A DNA stretch of 64,000 nucleotides from Rebecca billardiae RCC1528 (Eukaryota > Haptophyta), in assembly GCA_965240325.2 (NCBI GenBank), contig OZ251222.1, positions 2,480,001 through 2,544,000 of the forward strand, read 5' to 3'. Shown in pieces: positions 10,824 to 25,511 of the stretch. The notes beneath the pieces were generated by a model. It worked only from the letters and a program-made list of their open reading frames with translations. It searched no databases and had not been told where the DNA came from. Both the position numbers and the translations under genes were made by a program. Numbering within the stretch: position 1 is the stretch's first letter; every line of letters begins with the position of its first letter.

Positions 10824-12304
10824 CTACCTCTTCACGCGGCCAATCGCACCTGCGAGCAAGACAGCCAGCGCCGCGCTCTCTGCTGCGTCACGAGCAGCGA
10901 GCTCTCGCGCCGCGTTGGAGGTGATGTCGACCAAAGCATGGGCAGCGAGGGGCGTGATCGCGAGGGCTGCGTGCTGCTCGTCGCCAAGCCCGCCCCGCGC
11001 GTGGCCGAGGAAATAGCGGATCGCAGGTAGCAAGAGCACGGCGGCGAAGATGTACGGCCGGAACGGCTCGATCGCCTTCCAGGCGCTCTGCATCCGCTGC
11101 CGTGCCTTGAGCACAAACTGCAGCACAGCGAGCATGCGCTTGACTCCGGGCGGGAGCAGCCCCGCGCCACCGAGGTCGCCAAGCCCGCTGAGCGCGCTGA
11201 GTGCGCCCAGCCCGTCGGACGAGCCGCCGCCCGGCCCGCCGCCGAACATCTCCGACATCTTGGTCATCGCCTCGAGGAAGTCCCCGCCGCCCGCGCCGCC
11301 TGCTCCGCCCATCTGCCTGAGCAGATCGCCCGCGCCCCCAAACGGCGCGTCGCCGTTCTCGCCGCCAAGGAACGCATCAGCCGACGTGCCCCCGGCCATC
11401 AGCCTCTCCAGGCGCGCGATGCGCGGCTGCAGCTGCTCGGACTCCGCCTATGACGACAAACGTACGGGCGAGGGAGCGATGCGCGGCGGCGCACCGGTGG
11501 TCAGGTCAGTCGGCGCTTCGCATGTGGGGCCGTCAGGAGTTGGTGTGAGCGGCACGTGCGCGCGCGGCGCCGCCCCGTGTCGAAGCGCACCTCAGACATC
11601 AGCTTGGACGCCGCTGTGTAGTCGGCAAGGGCATCGGCAAGCTCGCCGGCCGCCTCCCGCGACTGGGCCCGCTTGCACAACGCCTTGGAGCACGCGGGGA
11701 AGTGCGCGAGCACCTGCGCGCACCCAGAGGTTGAGCGGAGGGAGCCACGCCGCGAGTGCGGGGAGCGCCGTGAGGCACCCCGCAGCACCGAGGCAGGTGC
11801 GCGCAGCCCCTCGAGCGCAGGCACGCGCGGCGGCGGGCGACGCACCAGGTCGCACTGCTCGACGGCATCCTCCCACTCGCCCATGCGGATGTAACACGAT
11901 GCCAGGTTCAGCCGACACCTCCTGTCCAGGTTGGCCGCCTCGGCGCTGCCGGCGCCATCAAACGCCAGGGCGCGCAGGGCCTCGTGGTACTTGACAGCCG
12001 CGCTGGCGCAGTCGCCCTCTCGGATCAGATCGTTTCCCAGCGCCTTCAGCCGGAGCGCGCTCTCGATCGCCTCCTCCTCGGCCATATCATTTGCACTGCC
12101 GCCGCGCATTCGAAGCGCTAAGCGCGCGCGAGCTCGCACATGTAGTGCCGTCGGATGCCCTCGGCGGGAGGAGGCGGCGCTCGCACCTCTATCCCAGCGT
12201 GCCGCGTGTAGCACGGCGCGTGCGCTGACGTGCCCAAGCCCGACCAAGCACAGCACGGCGAGCGTGGCGCGCGTCGGCGCATGTTGCCTGATGTGTCGCC
12301 GCAT
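10824..12304 (-). CDS. TPR co-chaperone-like protein with C-terminal membrane segment
   Basis: Exons: 12304-11846, 11713-11591 and 11447-10824; GT-AG, all phase 0, about 401 residues. The first exon has a hydrophobic N-terminus (LAVLCLVGLGHV) followed by an Arg/Ala-rich stretch, possibly a signal or bipartite plastid-targeting sequence. TPR helices follow (ALRLKALGNDLIREGD, LNLASCYIRMGEWEDAVEQCD, then KALCKRAQSREAAGELADALADY). The third exon carries a Gly/Met-rich linker (FLEAMTKMSEMFGG) and a hydrophobic stretch (PYIFAAVLLLPAIRYFLG), then a further Ala-rich hydrophobic region. TPR plus a membrane segment resembles plant OEP61/TPR7-type Hsp70 receptors, but the family member is not certain. 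It is divergent from the Myb gene, 204 bp away. Confidence 0.8.
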
Positions 12305-12508
12305 GGCGCTCCGCTGGGGCCGGCCTGGGCTCGTGGCGAGCCGGACAAGCCGGTGAGGAGTGTCCCGGACCGTACATCGCGGGCAAGGCGTTGGTCAAAG
12401 TGTCAAACGGAGGCAACCTTGCGGTGTGTCGAGCGATCTCGAGTCGGCGGGTCGAGCCAGGCGGAAGGGTTGCGAGACCTTCCTTCGCTCGCACGTGACC
12501 TGGCGGCG

Positions 12509-13102
12509 ATGGTGAAGACACGCGGCGGCGTGAGCGTCTCGCCCATACCACCGAAGGCGAAATCGCCGAAGCTCCCGGAGAAGCCCAGCTCGAGCCGCCG
12601 GGTCGACCCTGGCCCGAGCGACGCGCCTAAAAAGGCACCAGGCGTCAGCCTGCCCTCGAAGAAGGAGATCGAGGACATCGGCCGCGGGGCGCAGGGCAAA
12701 CTGCTCCAGGCGTATCGCTTCCTGAACGCATTCGCCACGTTCGCGACCAACTCCGAGGACCTGAGGCTGGACCTCGCGAAGGCGAATGGGAAGCTCAAGG
12801 TGGAGAACAAGCGGCTGCAGGGGCGGATCAAGGATCTCGAGGAAGACCTGAAGGAGAAGGTCGAAGATATGTCGAAGCGGCAGCAGGTGCTGCGGCAGAA
12901 GGAGTCGGCGCTGTTCAAGCAGCATCGCGTGCAGGTGCCCGCGGGGCTGCCGCCGGCCAAGCCTGCGCACGCTGCCGCTGATTCGGACAGCGACAGCGAC
13001 GGCGATGGCGACCACGCGGACGGGGACGACGGGCCGCAGAGTCGCTCCCCGCGCAAGCAGCCGCCCCGCCGCGGCGCAGCCCACGCAGCTGAGCAGGAAG
13101 AT

Positions 13103-13134
<32 letters not shown>

Positions 13135-13159
13135 CGATGACGACGCGGAGCCGATGGCA

Positions 13160-13205
<46 letters not shown>

Positions 13206-13794
13206 GCGAGGACGAGAATGACTCGTCCTACAAGCAGGACGAGGAGGCGGCGGCGGCGGAGGAGGAGGACGACGAGGAGGAGGAGGAGAGCAGCGACGAC
13301 TCCGGGATCAAGCGCAAGCGCAAGGCGCCCGCGCGCATCAAGTCGCTGCCGGCCGTCGCCAAGACGCCGAAGTCGAAGGACGATCGGCCCTCCTTGAGGC
13401 AGCTGATGCAGCAGCGCACGCCCAACGCACGCATCGCCTTCACCATCGAGGAGAAGCGCTCGCTCGTGCGAGGCGTGAGCAAGCACGGATTTGGCAAGTG
13501 GAAGGACATCCGCTGGGACGCGCATCTCCACTTCAACGACGTCCGCACGTCGGTCGATCTCAAGGACTTGGTACGCGCGCACGCTCGGATGTGCGCCATC
13601 GCCCCCGCGTGCGGCCTCGGGATCTCCACCCTCGCGCCGCGAGCCGGCGTGCGCGTCACTTTGACCGTGCTGGCCCCGCCCCCGGCGCGCGTGCCCATGT
13701 TGCACAGTTCCGCAACATCGTCAAGAAGTACTACGGCGGCGACAAGGACGCGGTTCTCGAGGATCCGAGGGGGATGATGGTGGTCGACGACTGA
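12509..13794 (+). CDS. Telobox Myb (TRF/SMH-like) DNA-binding protein
   Basis: Exons 12509-13570 and 13708-13794, phase 0, 382 residues. The N-terminal half is basic, then a coiled coil (about residues 85-150). Next comes a very acidic Asp/Glu region built on GAC/GGC microsatellites, including a run of at least 14 Asp. The C-terminus is a single Myb domain: FTIEEKRSLVRGVSKHGFGKW, then RTSVDLKDL, then FRNIVKKYY across the intron. VDLKDK(W)RN is the telobox signature of telomere-repeat binding proteins; here the splice junction gives LKDLFRN, with Phe where Trp is usual. Such proteins bind TTAGGG/TTTAGGG-type repeats. Telomere function is inferred from the domain only. Confidence 0.85.
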
Positions 13795-16198
<2,404 letters not shown>

Positions 16199-19100
16199 TC
16201 TGTCCGGTTCTGACACGGTTCGATGACAGCCAGGATGTGCAGACTCGATCTGGATCGCTACGCGAGTTCTGAGCCGTCGGCACCGTGACCGTCGACAGGC
16301 TGCCCGGCCCCGGGACGGTTCGCCGTCAGAGATCATGAGTCGTACTATATATATATATAGAATAGGCGTCATCATGGACATGCGGCGGAGATCGATCACA
16401 GACCCGAGTCCGAGACCGGACCCGCAGACCGCACGTCACTGCGTCACGCTGCTAGTGAAGCTGTACTTGCCTGCTGCGCCAAGTGAGCTGGTCTGCTGCC
16501 AGGGCCTCGTGTCGTCCGCGAATAACGGCGAAGTCGCGACGACGACGTCCGGTGACCGCGGACTCCGGCCGGTCTCCGACTCGGGCCGGGCCTCCGGCCC
16601 GGGACAAAATAATCTCGTCGTCTGGCGGCGCGGACTATTAACGAATGCGAATTCAGTAGACGACGATGAATAATCAGCAATATCATTATCAGAGACTGCC
16701 GCAATTAATAATTTATTTGCCGCAATACTGAGCAGTATACTCCGGTCCGCGTAGCAGCCGAGCTAGCTTAGTCAATTAGTATAGTATTATTATGATCGCA
16801 GATCGGCTACGCCGATCTTCGTTAGTAAACAGCAACGAAGTTGAGGGCGCACGGCCCTACCAGACCAGTGGTAGTTCAAGTATATATAATAAGTAGCACA
16901 GTGCCGGATTGGAATTTTCCGTGACCATTCGGACGGTCCGCTACTCCGTCAGCGAATCCCGTCTCGGCCGGACAGTGGAAGCTCGCCGCGGAGCGGGCGA
17001 CTTTGCGGCGACGGAGGACAAACGAGCGGGCTGCCTCGCTCGCGGCGCGACCTACTCCGCGAAGACCGACGAGGCTGCTCGCGGACCCGACTATGCGTCG
17101 ACGCGGGCTGGGGTCGTCTTCCGCGTGGCGCTGGGCAAGTTCCTCGCCGCCCTGACGGGTGCTCTCCTTTCGCCCTCACGGCGCGCGCGGTGCGAGCGCG
17201 CCGCGGCCCGCATGCGCCGCGCGCGGTTGCGCCCGAGCCTGATGCTTCAGTCGACACGGCAGGTGTGTCTTGTGGGGTGCAACTGTGTGCTGGTGCCGCT
17301 GGCGGTGCGTCTCACCCTTCTGAGTATCCGTGGGAGGCTGCTTGTATCCACGCGTACACCGCGCCACGCCCGCGGCGTGCCCGCGAACGCTCCGCGTCGC
17401 GCAGTTGACTTTGACCTCGAGCGAGCCGGGGGCGTGGAGGCGACCGACGGCGGGGTGCGACTTGCCCACCGACCCGAGCCGCATCACCCAGCGCAGCCTC
17501 GCCCGCGACGACGCTTCGCCTGGCTGCCACTGCTCAGCCGGCGTGCCCGGCGGACTCGGCGACGTCTTCAGCCGAGCGCGGCTGCAGCGCAGCACGCGAG
17601 AGGCTGGAGCGCCATGACGCGGATGGCGGAGCGGGCTTTGGGCTGGCTGGCATGAGCCGCCAGGCTGTACCGTCCGCGCAGATCGCGCTCGGCCCGGCCG
17701 CAGCCCTCCTGAGCGCGTGCCTCAGAGCTGAGACTGATCACGGACAGGGCGCACAGCACTACTGCCGTGGCTTTGTCGAGCCGCTGCGTGTGCCCGAGGC
17801 GCGGCGCTCGCACGGGCTACGCGGGCGCAGCGGGTGCGCGCAGCTGACGCACGCAGTGCCACGTCCTGCGGCGCCAGTTTGGCGGCCGTCCGCCACCCCG
17901 AGCTCGAGTTCTGCGCGCTTTGCGACGGCGCGGCCGGCCGCGCCCATCTTCCTGCTTGTTGGGCACGCCAGCATCTGAGCATGGCCGCCGGCGGGCCTGC
18001 TGCGCGCGCCGAAGCTGGAGGGCGGAGGAGGGCGCTGGGCTGCTCCTACGGCGTGCTGCAGCTCGGGCAGGCTCTAGCGCGGCGCGGCGAGGCCGTCGCG
18101 CCTGCTCGCCGCCGTCGAGTCGCCCGTGCTGCGTGACCGTCGGCCGCATGTGCTCGGCGGCACCGCAGGCAGGCGTCCCATACCAGTGTGCTCGAGCCGC
18201 TGCGCGCACCCAAGGCGAGCTGCTCGAGCGGGCTAGGTGGGCCCACGGAGTGCGCGCAGCTGGCGCACGCAGCCCCGCGTCATGGGGTGTCGGTTTGACG
18301 GTCGCCAGCCCCCGTGGGCTCGAGCGCTGTGCGCTTCACCGCGGAGGTGCCGGCGGCGCCCCGCTGCGCGCAACCGCGGGGCAGCATGGCCGCCGCCGGC
18401 GCCGCCGCACATGCCGCCGCTTACGGGCAGTCGAGAGCTTGGGGCAGCACCTACGGCATGCTGCAGCTCGGGCGGGCTCTTCCAGCCTGCTGTGGCGTGA
18501 TCGCGCATCTGCCAGACCGTCGACTTGCCCGCGCTGCAGATTTGTTTGCCGCGCGTGCTCGACGGCGCCGCTGCTGCCGCTGCGGCCGCGCGTTGCTGCG
18601 TCGCGAGCGAGCCCGATGCGAGCTGAACGGCGGCGTGCTCATCGCTGCTGGCACAGGTGGGCGCGTCATGGTGGCCACGCACGGTGCTGAGTGCTCGCGC
18701 GTGCCAGACGAGGCGCGTGCTCGCGCTGTGGCTCAATGTCCGGCAGTGCGTGTGGCATGCCGCTGCTGCTCGACAACACAGCCAGCGGGCAGCGAACGAG
18801 CGAGCCCGCGCCGCCGCGCAAGGGCTGGGCGACCGGCGCCGAGGTGGCGCGCACGTCGTCCGCAGCCGTTGGCGTCACGGCGGACGCTGCAAGCTCGTTC
18901 GGCCGGCGTGTTTTCTCCGACGCCCGCCTGCGTGCGCTGCCGGCACCGTGCTCGGGCGTCAGTGCCGGCGGGCCCGAGCACGCGTGGTGAGGCGCTCGGA
19001 GCGGTCGACGGCCATGATCGGGCAGCGCACGGTGGGCGCAGGCCACGCGCACGCCAGCGCCCCGCGTGGCGTGGCTTCACGAGGCGCAGCCGCCAGGAGA

Positions 19101-19712
19101 CTGTGCTGCCGCGAGCTCGGGCGCGCTCGGGCGCCGTTGCTCTGCATTTTCCGAAAAAATCGGGGTTCGTGACCTCGACCGGTGGCATGCCGCCGGGGTG
19201 GCCGCAGCTGCACTCGGAGCAGCGCGCACGGGCACCGCCGTGCGCGCCCGCCCGCTTTCGCCGCCGCCGAGCTCGACCACAGCGCTGCGCGGGGCTGCGT
19301 AGTGCCAACGGCACCTGCTTTTTTGCCCGCGCCGAGCGCGCGTCGGCGCGCGCAGCGCGCTCAGGCGTGGCCTGCTACCAAGCTCTGTGCCACGATTCGA
19401 CGCGCCTATGGTGCGCCGAATTTAGGCGCGCCGCTTCAGAATTTTTCGATGACTCGACTAGTGGTGCGGACAGCTAAATGGGGCAAGTTGGGTCGTTTTC
19501 TTGCACTGTGAGTTGTCGCAGTTGTCGCGTTCTTCACTATTGACTATACCGAATCACAATGCGCGCGCATTACTTATAACATAATCAGTAGAAGTTCATT
19601 TAAAAGTAATTAATACTGCTTTAGTGTAACTGTAGTAAACTGACCGCCCGCCAAGGGGCATCAACGCGAACGAATTCCTCAGAGGCGTCACGTATGCACG
19701 ATTTCACACCCC
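16199..19712. other. 3.5-kb region without recognisable genes
   Basis: 16199-16900 is AT-rich spacer. 16900-19500 is strongly GC-rich and gives many overlapping open frames on both strands (up to 387 codons) without any family motif; these are what GC-rich DNA gives by chance. Degenerate tandem repeats lie at 17760-18740. 19500-19712 is AT-rich and flanks the 3' end of the kinase gene. Confidence 0.5.
17760..18740. repeat. Degenerate tandem repeats (units about 420 bp and about 195 bp)
   Basis: The segment starting CGAGCCGCTGCG at about 17778 recurs at about 18195. The following landmarks recur in the same order: GCGCAGCTGRCGCACGCAG, CATGGCCGCCG and GTGCTGCAGCTCGGGC. Unit length is about 415-425 bp with many changes. 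A smaller repeat near 18490-18540 recurs near 18684-18735. This is a decayed local duplication; function unknown. Confidence 0.5.
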
Positions 19713-22700
19713 TCAGCTGATGACGCATGCGCTCGACTTGACCGTCATCTCTGCCGCCGGCTTGCCCGGCTGCGCGCCCTGCTGCTGCAAGTACGCAGCG
19801 AGCTTAGGGTGCTTCGCCGCCTCGTCCAGTGGCGTGTGCCCCCACTTGTCCTGCGGGCTGGCGTCAGCTCGCGCCTCCTCGAGCAGGAACTGGGCCGCGG
19901 CCATCTGCCCAGCTGCCGCGGCGAGGTGGAGCGGCGTTCTTGCGTCAAAGTTGCCGCGGCCGGCGAGCGCCATGCCGTGCGTCTGCGCCAGGTCGTTCAT
20001 CGTGTCGACCCTGCCGCGGTAGGCGGCCGAGCACATGGCCGCGATGGCCGCGTCGCCCTCCGCCTTCACGTCCGTCACGTGCGCGCTCTTCCCGCCGCGC
20101 TTCTGCAGGAACTCGGCGACGCGCGTGTGCTTCTCGCGCACCGCGTCGTCGTACGCGCTGTTGCCCCACCGGTCGACCGCGTCCACCTCCGCGCTCGCCT
20201 CGTCGACGAGGTACATGACGGCCTCGAGCTGCCCCTCGGACGCGGCGAGGTGCAGCGGCGTGCGCTTGTCGTAGTCCGCGCGGACGAGCCCGTCCTCCTC
20301 CTCGCCGTCGGAGATGAGGTTCGCGCGCGAGACGAGCTCCTTGAGCTGCTCCACCTTGCCGCCTGCCGCGGCCGAGCACATCATCGCTGCGTGCACGTCA
20401 CGGCGCAGCTGCCGCGGCGCCGCCGCCGCCGGGCCGCTGGCCGCGCCGTTCCGGCGGGCGGCGCCGGCGGCGGCCTTCATCGCCTCGTCGTCGGCGTGGA
20501 TCACCGCGTCCAGGATCGACACGCGCTTCTTCCCCTTCGTCGCGCCCTTCTTGATCAGGTACTCGACGACGGCCTTGTGGTCGTGCCGCGCGGCGTCGTC
20601 CACGGGTGTGTTGGACCAGCGGTCGACGGGGCTCACCTCCGCGCCCGCCTCGTCGACGAGGAACTTGACGACGGGCAGCAGCCCCTCCGAGGCGGCGACG
20701 TGGAGCGCGGTGCGCTTGTCGTAGTCCCCCGCGTTCACGCTCACGCCCTGCGCGAGGTACTTGCGCATCTTCTCCACGTCGGACTTGACGGCCATGTCAA
20801 TCAGGTCGCCGACGGTCGCGTCCATCCGCGTGCCGCGCGTCGCGCCCGCCTTGGTCAGGTAATCGACGACGGCGTCGTGCTTGTGCCGCACCGCGTCGTC
20901 GAGCGGCGTGCCGCCCCAGCGGTCGACCGGGCTGAGCTCGGCCTTGCCCTCCTTCACGAGCAGCTTCACCATCTCGAGGATGCCCTCCGAGGCGGCGAGG
21001 TGGAGCGCGGTGCGCTTGTCGTAGTCGCCCTGGTCCACGTCCGCTCCCTGCGAGATGAGCACGCGGATCGCGGTCACGTTGCCCTGCGACGCGGCGTCGC
21101 ACATGTTCATCGACTGGTTCTTGGTCTTGGAGTCGTCGAGCAGCTTCATCGCGGGGAAGCCGCCGTTCGCCTGCAGGTACGCCACGACGCGCTTCGCCTT
21201 GGAGCGGATCGCGTCGTCGAGCGGCGTGCCGCCCCAGCGGTCGACCGGGTTGATCGACGCCTGCGCCTCTTCGACGAGAAACTCGACGACGGCAAACAGC
21301 CCCTCGGACGCGGCGAGGTGGAGCGCCGTGCGCCGGTCGTAATCGCCCTCGTCCACCTTCACGCTCGGGTCCTTGAGGATGCGCCGCATCTCGTCGAGGT
21401 CGCCCTTCGCCGCGGCCTCGATGAGCGCGCCCGTCGCCGTCTCCTTGCTGCGCTGCGTCTCGCTCTGCGACGCGCCGCCCGGCTCGGCGCCGTGCGTGCG
21501 CAAGAACTGCTCGACGTCGTCGTGGTTGGAGCGCGCGGCGTCGTCGACCGGCGTGTTGCCCCAGCGGTCGACCGGCGAGACCTCGCACTTGGCCTCCTCC
21601 ACGAGGAACTTGACCACCTCGAGCAGCCCCTCGGACGCGGCGAGGTGGATGGCGGTGCGCTTGTCGTAGTCGCCCACCGAGAGGTCGAGCCCGTCCTCGT
21701 GCATCGAGCGCAGCGTGTCGAGGTCGCCCTTGGACGCGGCCTCGCACACCTCCGCCGAGGCGTTGGCGTTGGAGACGCTGCCCGACGAGATCCGCCGGGC
21801 CATGCCCTTGCCCTTCGTCGCATGCTTCGTCAGCAGGTACTCGACGACAGCCTTCTCCTTGGAGCGGATCGCGTCGTCGAGCGGCGTGCCGCCCCAGCGG
21901 TCGACCGGCGACACGTCAGCACCGCAGTCCTCGATCAGAAAGCTCACCACCTCGAGCAGCCCCTCCGACGCGGCGAGGTGGAGCGCGGTGCGCTTGTCGT
22001 AGTCGCCCTCGTCCACCGGCGTGCCCTCGTCGATCAGCTTCTTCAGCTGCGCCAGGTCCGAGTGCGCCGCGGCCTCGCACAGCGCCGCGCTCGCCGCGTA
22101 CCGAGATTGAATCTCAGACTCGTCCTCGCCCACATACATGCCAAACTCCTCGTCGAGCATCACCGCCTCGCGCGCGGCGACGCCCTTGCCGCGGCCGTCG
22201 CCGCCCGCGGTGCCGCCCACGAGCGCGCGCGCGCCGAGCAGCGGCTTGAGCGGCGCCTCGAGCTCGCGCGAGTACAGCATGTCCCAGTCAAGGCCTGCGC
22301 GCGGCCGCGGCCGGCCGGCAATGGCGTGGCGTGGCGTGCGCGCGCGTCAGCCGGCGACGCGCGCGCGCGGCGCGGGCTCGGGCGCGCGGCGAGCCGCGTG
22401 GGCCCAGGTCGGGCGCGGCGGCGGCGGCGGCGGCGGCGGCGGGCGGGCATGGCGCGGCGCCTGTCACGCCGCGCGCCGTCCGCGCACGCACCCGTGAAGA
22501 AGGGGTGGCGCTTGAGCTCGTCAAAGCCGTCGGCGCCGCAGCACATCCGCTTCTCGATTGGCACGGTGAGCAGCCGGCGGATCAGGTCGGCGGCGGGCTT
22601 GGAGAGCGCGCTGCGCGGGGGTGCGCGGTGAGCGGCGGCGGGAGTCGCATGCGCTCAGCGCCGACTCGAAGACGATGCGCGCGCGCACGCGCGCGCTCGG

Positions 22701-23848
22701 CCAGGCGAGGGCGAGCGCGTGCGTGCGCGCGAGAGGCGGCATGCTGCGCGCCTCGCCGCGCGCGCGTATCGCGCCGGCGCGCGCACGCACCGAGGCAGCG
22801 GCTTGAGGTGCGTGCCCTTCTGGAACGACTCGACGCGCGCCGCCATGTTGTCATCGTCCAGCCCGATGAGCGGCAAGTCCCCCGTCACCATCTCGCAGAA
22901 CAGCAGGCCGAGCGCCCACCAGTCCACCGACGTGCCGTAGCCCTCGTCCAGGAACATCTCGGGCGCAGAGAAGGCCATCGTCCCGATCATCGTGTTGAGT
23001 CGGCCGCGCTTGCCGCCCGGGCCGCCGGTGTGCAGCTTCTTCGCGAGGCCAAAGTCGGCCAGCTTGAGGTGGCCATCGTGCCCGACCAGGATGTTCTCGG
23101 GCTGCCCCGTTCCAAGCCGCGCGCGACGCGCGCGGGGGCGGGCGTGGTCGAATCAGCGCACAGCGCACGCGAGCAGCTGCGACCGTGCGGGCGCCCGTGG
23201 CGTGCGCGCGCATCCCCGCCCGTTTACACTGCCCCGCCCCCGCCTCTCCTCCTCTCCCCCCCCCGCGCGCAGCCCAGCGCACCCTGGCTCCCGCGCCCCG
23301 CGCCCTGCACGGGGCGCCCTGGCCCCCGCGGCCGCGCGCACCTTGAGGTCGCGGTAGACAAAGTCGTTCTCATGCACGTGGTTGATGGCGAGCGCGATCT
23401 CCGCGACGTACATGCGCGCCCACTCCTCGGAGAAGGTGCGCTGCTCGAGGTGGGAGTACAGGTCGCCACCGCCCACGAACTCCAGCACGAAGTACACGTG
23501 CTCCGCGTCCTGGAAGGCGAAGTGAAGCGTCACGATGAACGGGTGCTTGATCTCCTGCATGGCGGCGCGCTCCGAGATGGCCCGGCGCGCGTCGCCCGAG
23601 CGGCGCATGTTGCGCTTGACGAGGACCTTGAGCGCGTAGAGCTTCCCCGAAGTCTTCTTTCGCACCAGCAGCACCGTGCCGAAGCCGCCTTCGCCGATCT
23701 TGGAGAGCACCTCGAAGTCCGTGATCGAGAGAGACTGGTCGGCCTTAACCACGCCCGCCCATGTCGAGCCGCCCGACACGGATCCCTCGTCCATGGCACT
23801 GGTCGCGATGGAACCACCCGTGTCGAGCCGACCACTTCGGAGTGCCAT
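19713..23848 (-). CDS. AGC-type Ser/Thr kinase with about 21 ankyrin repeats and a C-terminal CAAX box
   Basis: Exons 23848-23342, 23101-22791, 22610-22492 and 22294-19713; the joins keep frame (phases 0, 2, 1) and give about 1,172 residues. Kinase motifs: glycine loop IGEGGFGTV, lysine in YALKVLVK, catalytic YRDLKPEN formed across intron 1, ADFGLAKK, SAPEMF and DWWALG. HPFF is followed by GLDWDMLYSRELEAPLKP across intron 3, the typical start of an AGC C-tail. No clear turn motif follows; FGMY may be a remnant of the FxxF hydrophobic motif. Seven modules of about 90-100 residues follow, each with three ankyrin repeats and the shared text DYDKRTALHLAASEGLLEVV and DRWGGTPLDDA. The last four residues are CVIS, a prenylation-type CAAX box. 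Membrane signalling is inferred. Confidence 0.9.
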
Positions 23849-24194
23849 CGCGCTGGCCGGGTGACCCCACCTGCCAAGGCACACCCCGCGGCCCTCGGCA
23901 GCGTCCGCGTGGAGCGGCGAATAGCAGGGGAAACAGCGCCCGTGCGGGCCGAGCTCTCAATCTCCGAAGGTCCTCGGTTTGGTGTAACGAGACGTCGTAA
24001 TCGTTATCATATCCACGACTGCTGTATGATGGGGGCGATATGTTTCTGTGCGACCAATCAAGGCCCTTGGACCAATTTGATCAGACAATACGGCCCTTGG
24101 ATCAGGGAGCGTTCGTCACACAACTTTTATATCTCCAGGCAGATCAGAGATATTCAGGCGGTTGCATAGTTGCATCTTCCCGTTCGCCACCGGT

Positions 24195-24213
24195 GTCTTT
24201 AAATCATAGAATT
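24195..24213 (+). repeat. Tail fragment of the ATCATAGAATT repeat family
   Basis: Only the last 19 bases of the family are recognisable here (GTGTCTTTAAATCATAGAA plus TT). Sequence to the left does not resemble the other copies. Confidence 0.4.
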
Positions 24214-24601
24214 GGTCCGGGGTGGTCCCAGACAAGGGCCCGACGTTACAACCGGCCACTATAGGGGTACTGGATAACGTCTTTTTATGTCGAGACCGAG
24301 CGCACGCATGTCGGCATGACGACTCGTCGTAGTCAGTTCGACGAGGGCCTGCCCGCAGCTCCCTGTCAGGCGCCTAGATTGCCCACGAGGCCACGAGACC
24401 AGTCTCTTCCAGTATCCTCTTTGTTGGCATAGCGGACTTCGGACCGAGTCGCCTGTCATTGCCTGACCGCACCTCGGGGGAGACATGTGTCGTGCACAGT
24501 GCCCGCGCCGGTAGCCATTCGCAGCTGTGTGCGAGTCGGCCGAAGCAACGCGTCCCTGCTTCAGAGCGGGCTTCGCGAGCGGCGTTGTTCCGATCCCGGA
24601 C

Positions 24602-24655
24602 GAATTCTATGATTCAACGACACAGGTAGGACGGCGCATGTCTCCTGATTCGTCG
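24602..24655 (-). repeat. Diverged copy of the ATCATAGAATT repeat family
   Basis: On the minus strand it reads GACGAATCAGGAGA, then CACCTGTGTC-like sequence, then GAATCATAGAATTC, with the same order and spacing as the better copies near 25.6 and 25.9 kb but several substitutions. Confidence 0.5.
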
Positions 24656-25511
24656 GCGGCAGTGCCCGATCTTCGACAAGGCGACGTTGGTGGCAGAGCA
24701 CCGCCCGCGCTTCAGCGGCTGCAGCGCGATCCACCTGCGCTGCGCGAGAGTCCCAGATTGATCATAATGGGAGGTTTGCGCATCAGCGCATCGGGGCGTG
24801 CGGCTGCCCGCCGACCGCGTAGCGCACGATGCTCTGCAGCGAGGCTGTGCCGAGAGGTCCATCCAGTTCCTGATCGATCTGACGTCAGTCAGGGGCAGTT
24901 CGGGGCGTCGAGGCAACGCGCTGAGTCGCTGACGGCGGGTGAGCAACGACGTCTATGGACTGATCGGAGGACTTGCAGGCCGTCCGCGGTCCGCCGCAAC
25001 CAGGTGGTGGGTGGGCAGTGACCATGACGCGGCCGTGGCGGCGATCTCACAGCCGTGCAGGCGGCGGAGGGGAGGGTGGCAGCTCGAAAGCAGGCGCACC
25101 TAAGACTGTTGTCACGTGGATGGCGTCGGCGCTGGGTTGAACCACTCAGTCTGTGGGGGGCAGAAGATGGCTGCCTCAGGCTGCTCCTCGCCGCGCTGAA
25201 TTCTTGGCCAGTGGGCCGTATACTAGACGGAATGACCGGTGTCGGTGACTTAGCGGCGGCTCTGCCACAGTCTGGGAAGGACAGGAGAATCTGGGAACGG
25301 GGGCAAATGCCGGATGCTGGACTGCTGGAGTTCGAGGAGAGCCCGTCTGTGAGCACCTGCTCTCGGGGCGCCACCACCGCCGAAGACACACTCAGCCATC
25401 ATGCTATTGCTAATATCACTCGTTACTCACTCCGCGACACCATCGCCACGTACTCGTTGTAAAACTGTACTCGGAAGGAATTCGCAATGAACTGCCGTGC
25501 GCTAGTACGTA

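Noticed and set aside
16909-17655. 248-codon open frame upstream of the tandem repeats
   Set aside because: No family signature, overlaps other open frames on both strands, and composition follows base bias.
19809-22631. 940-codon open frame antisense to the ankyrin array
   Set aside because: It repeats only because the sense strand repeats; composition (Arg/Val/His/Leu) is not protein-like.
22280-23848. Kinase and ankyrin protein as two separate genes
   Set aside because: The AGC tail text (HPFFTG then LDWDMLY) is completed exactly across the intron in frame, and no start or promoter is needed between them.
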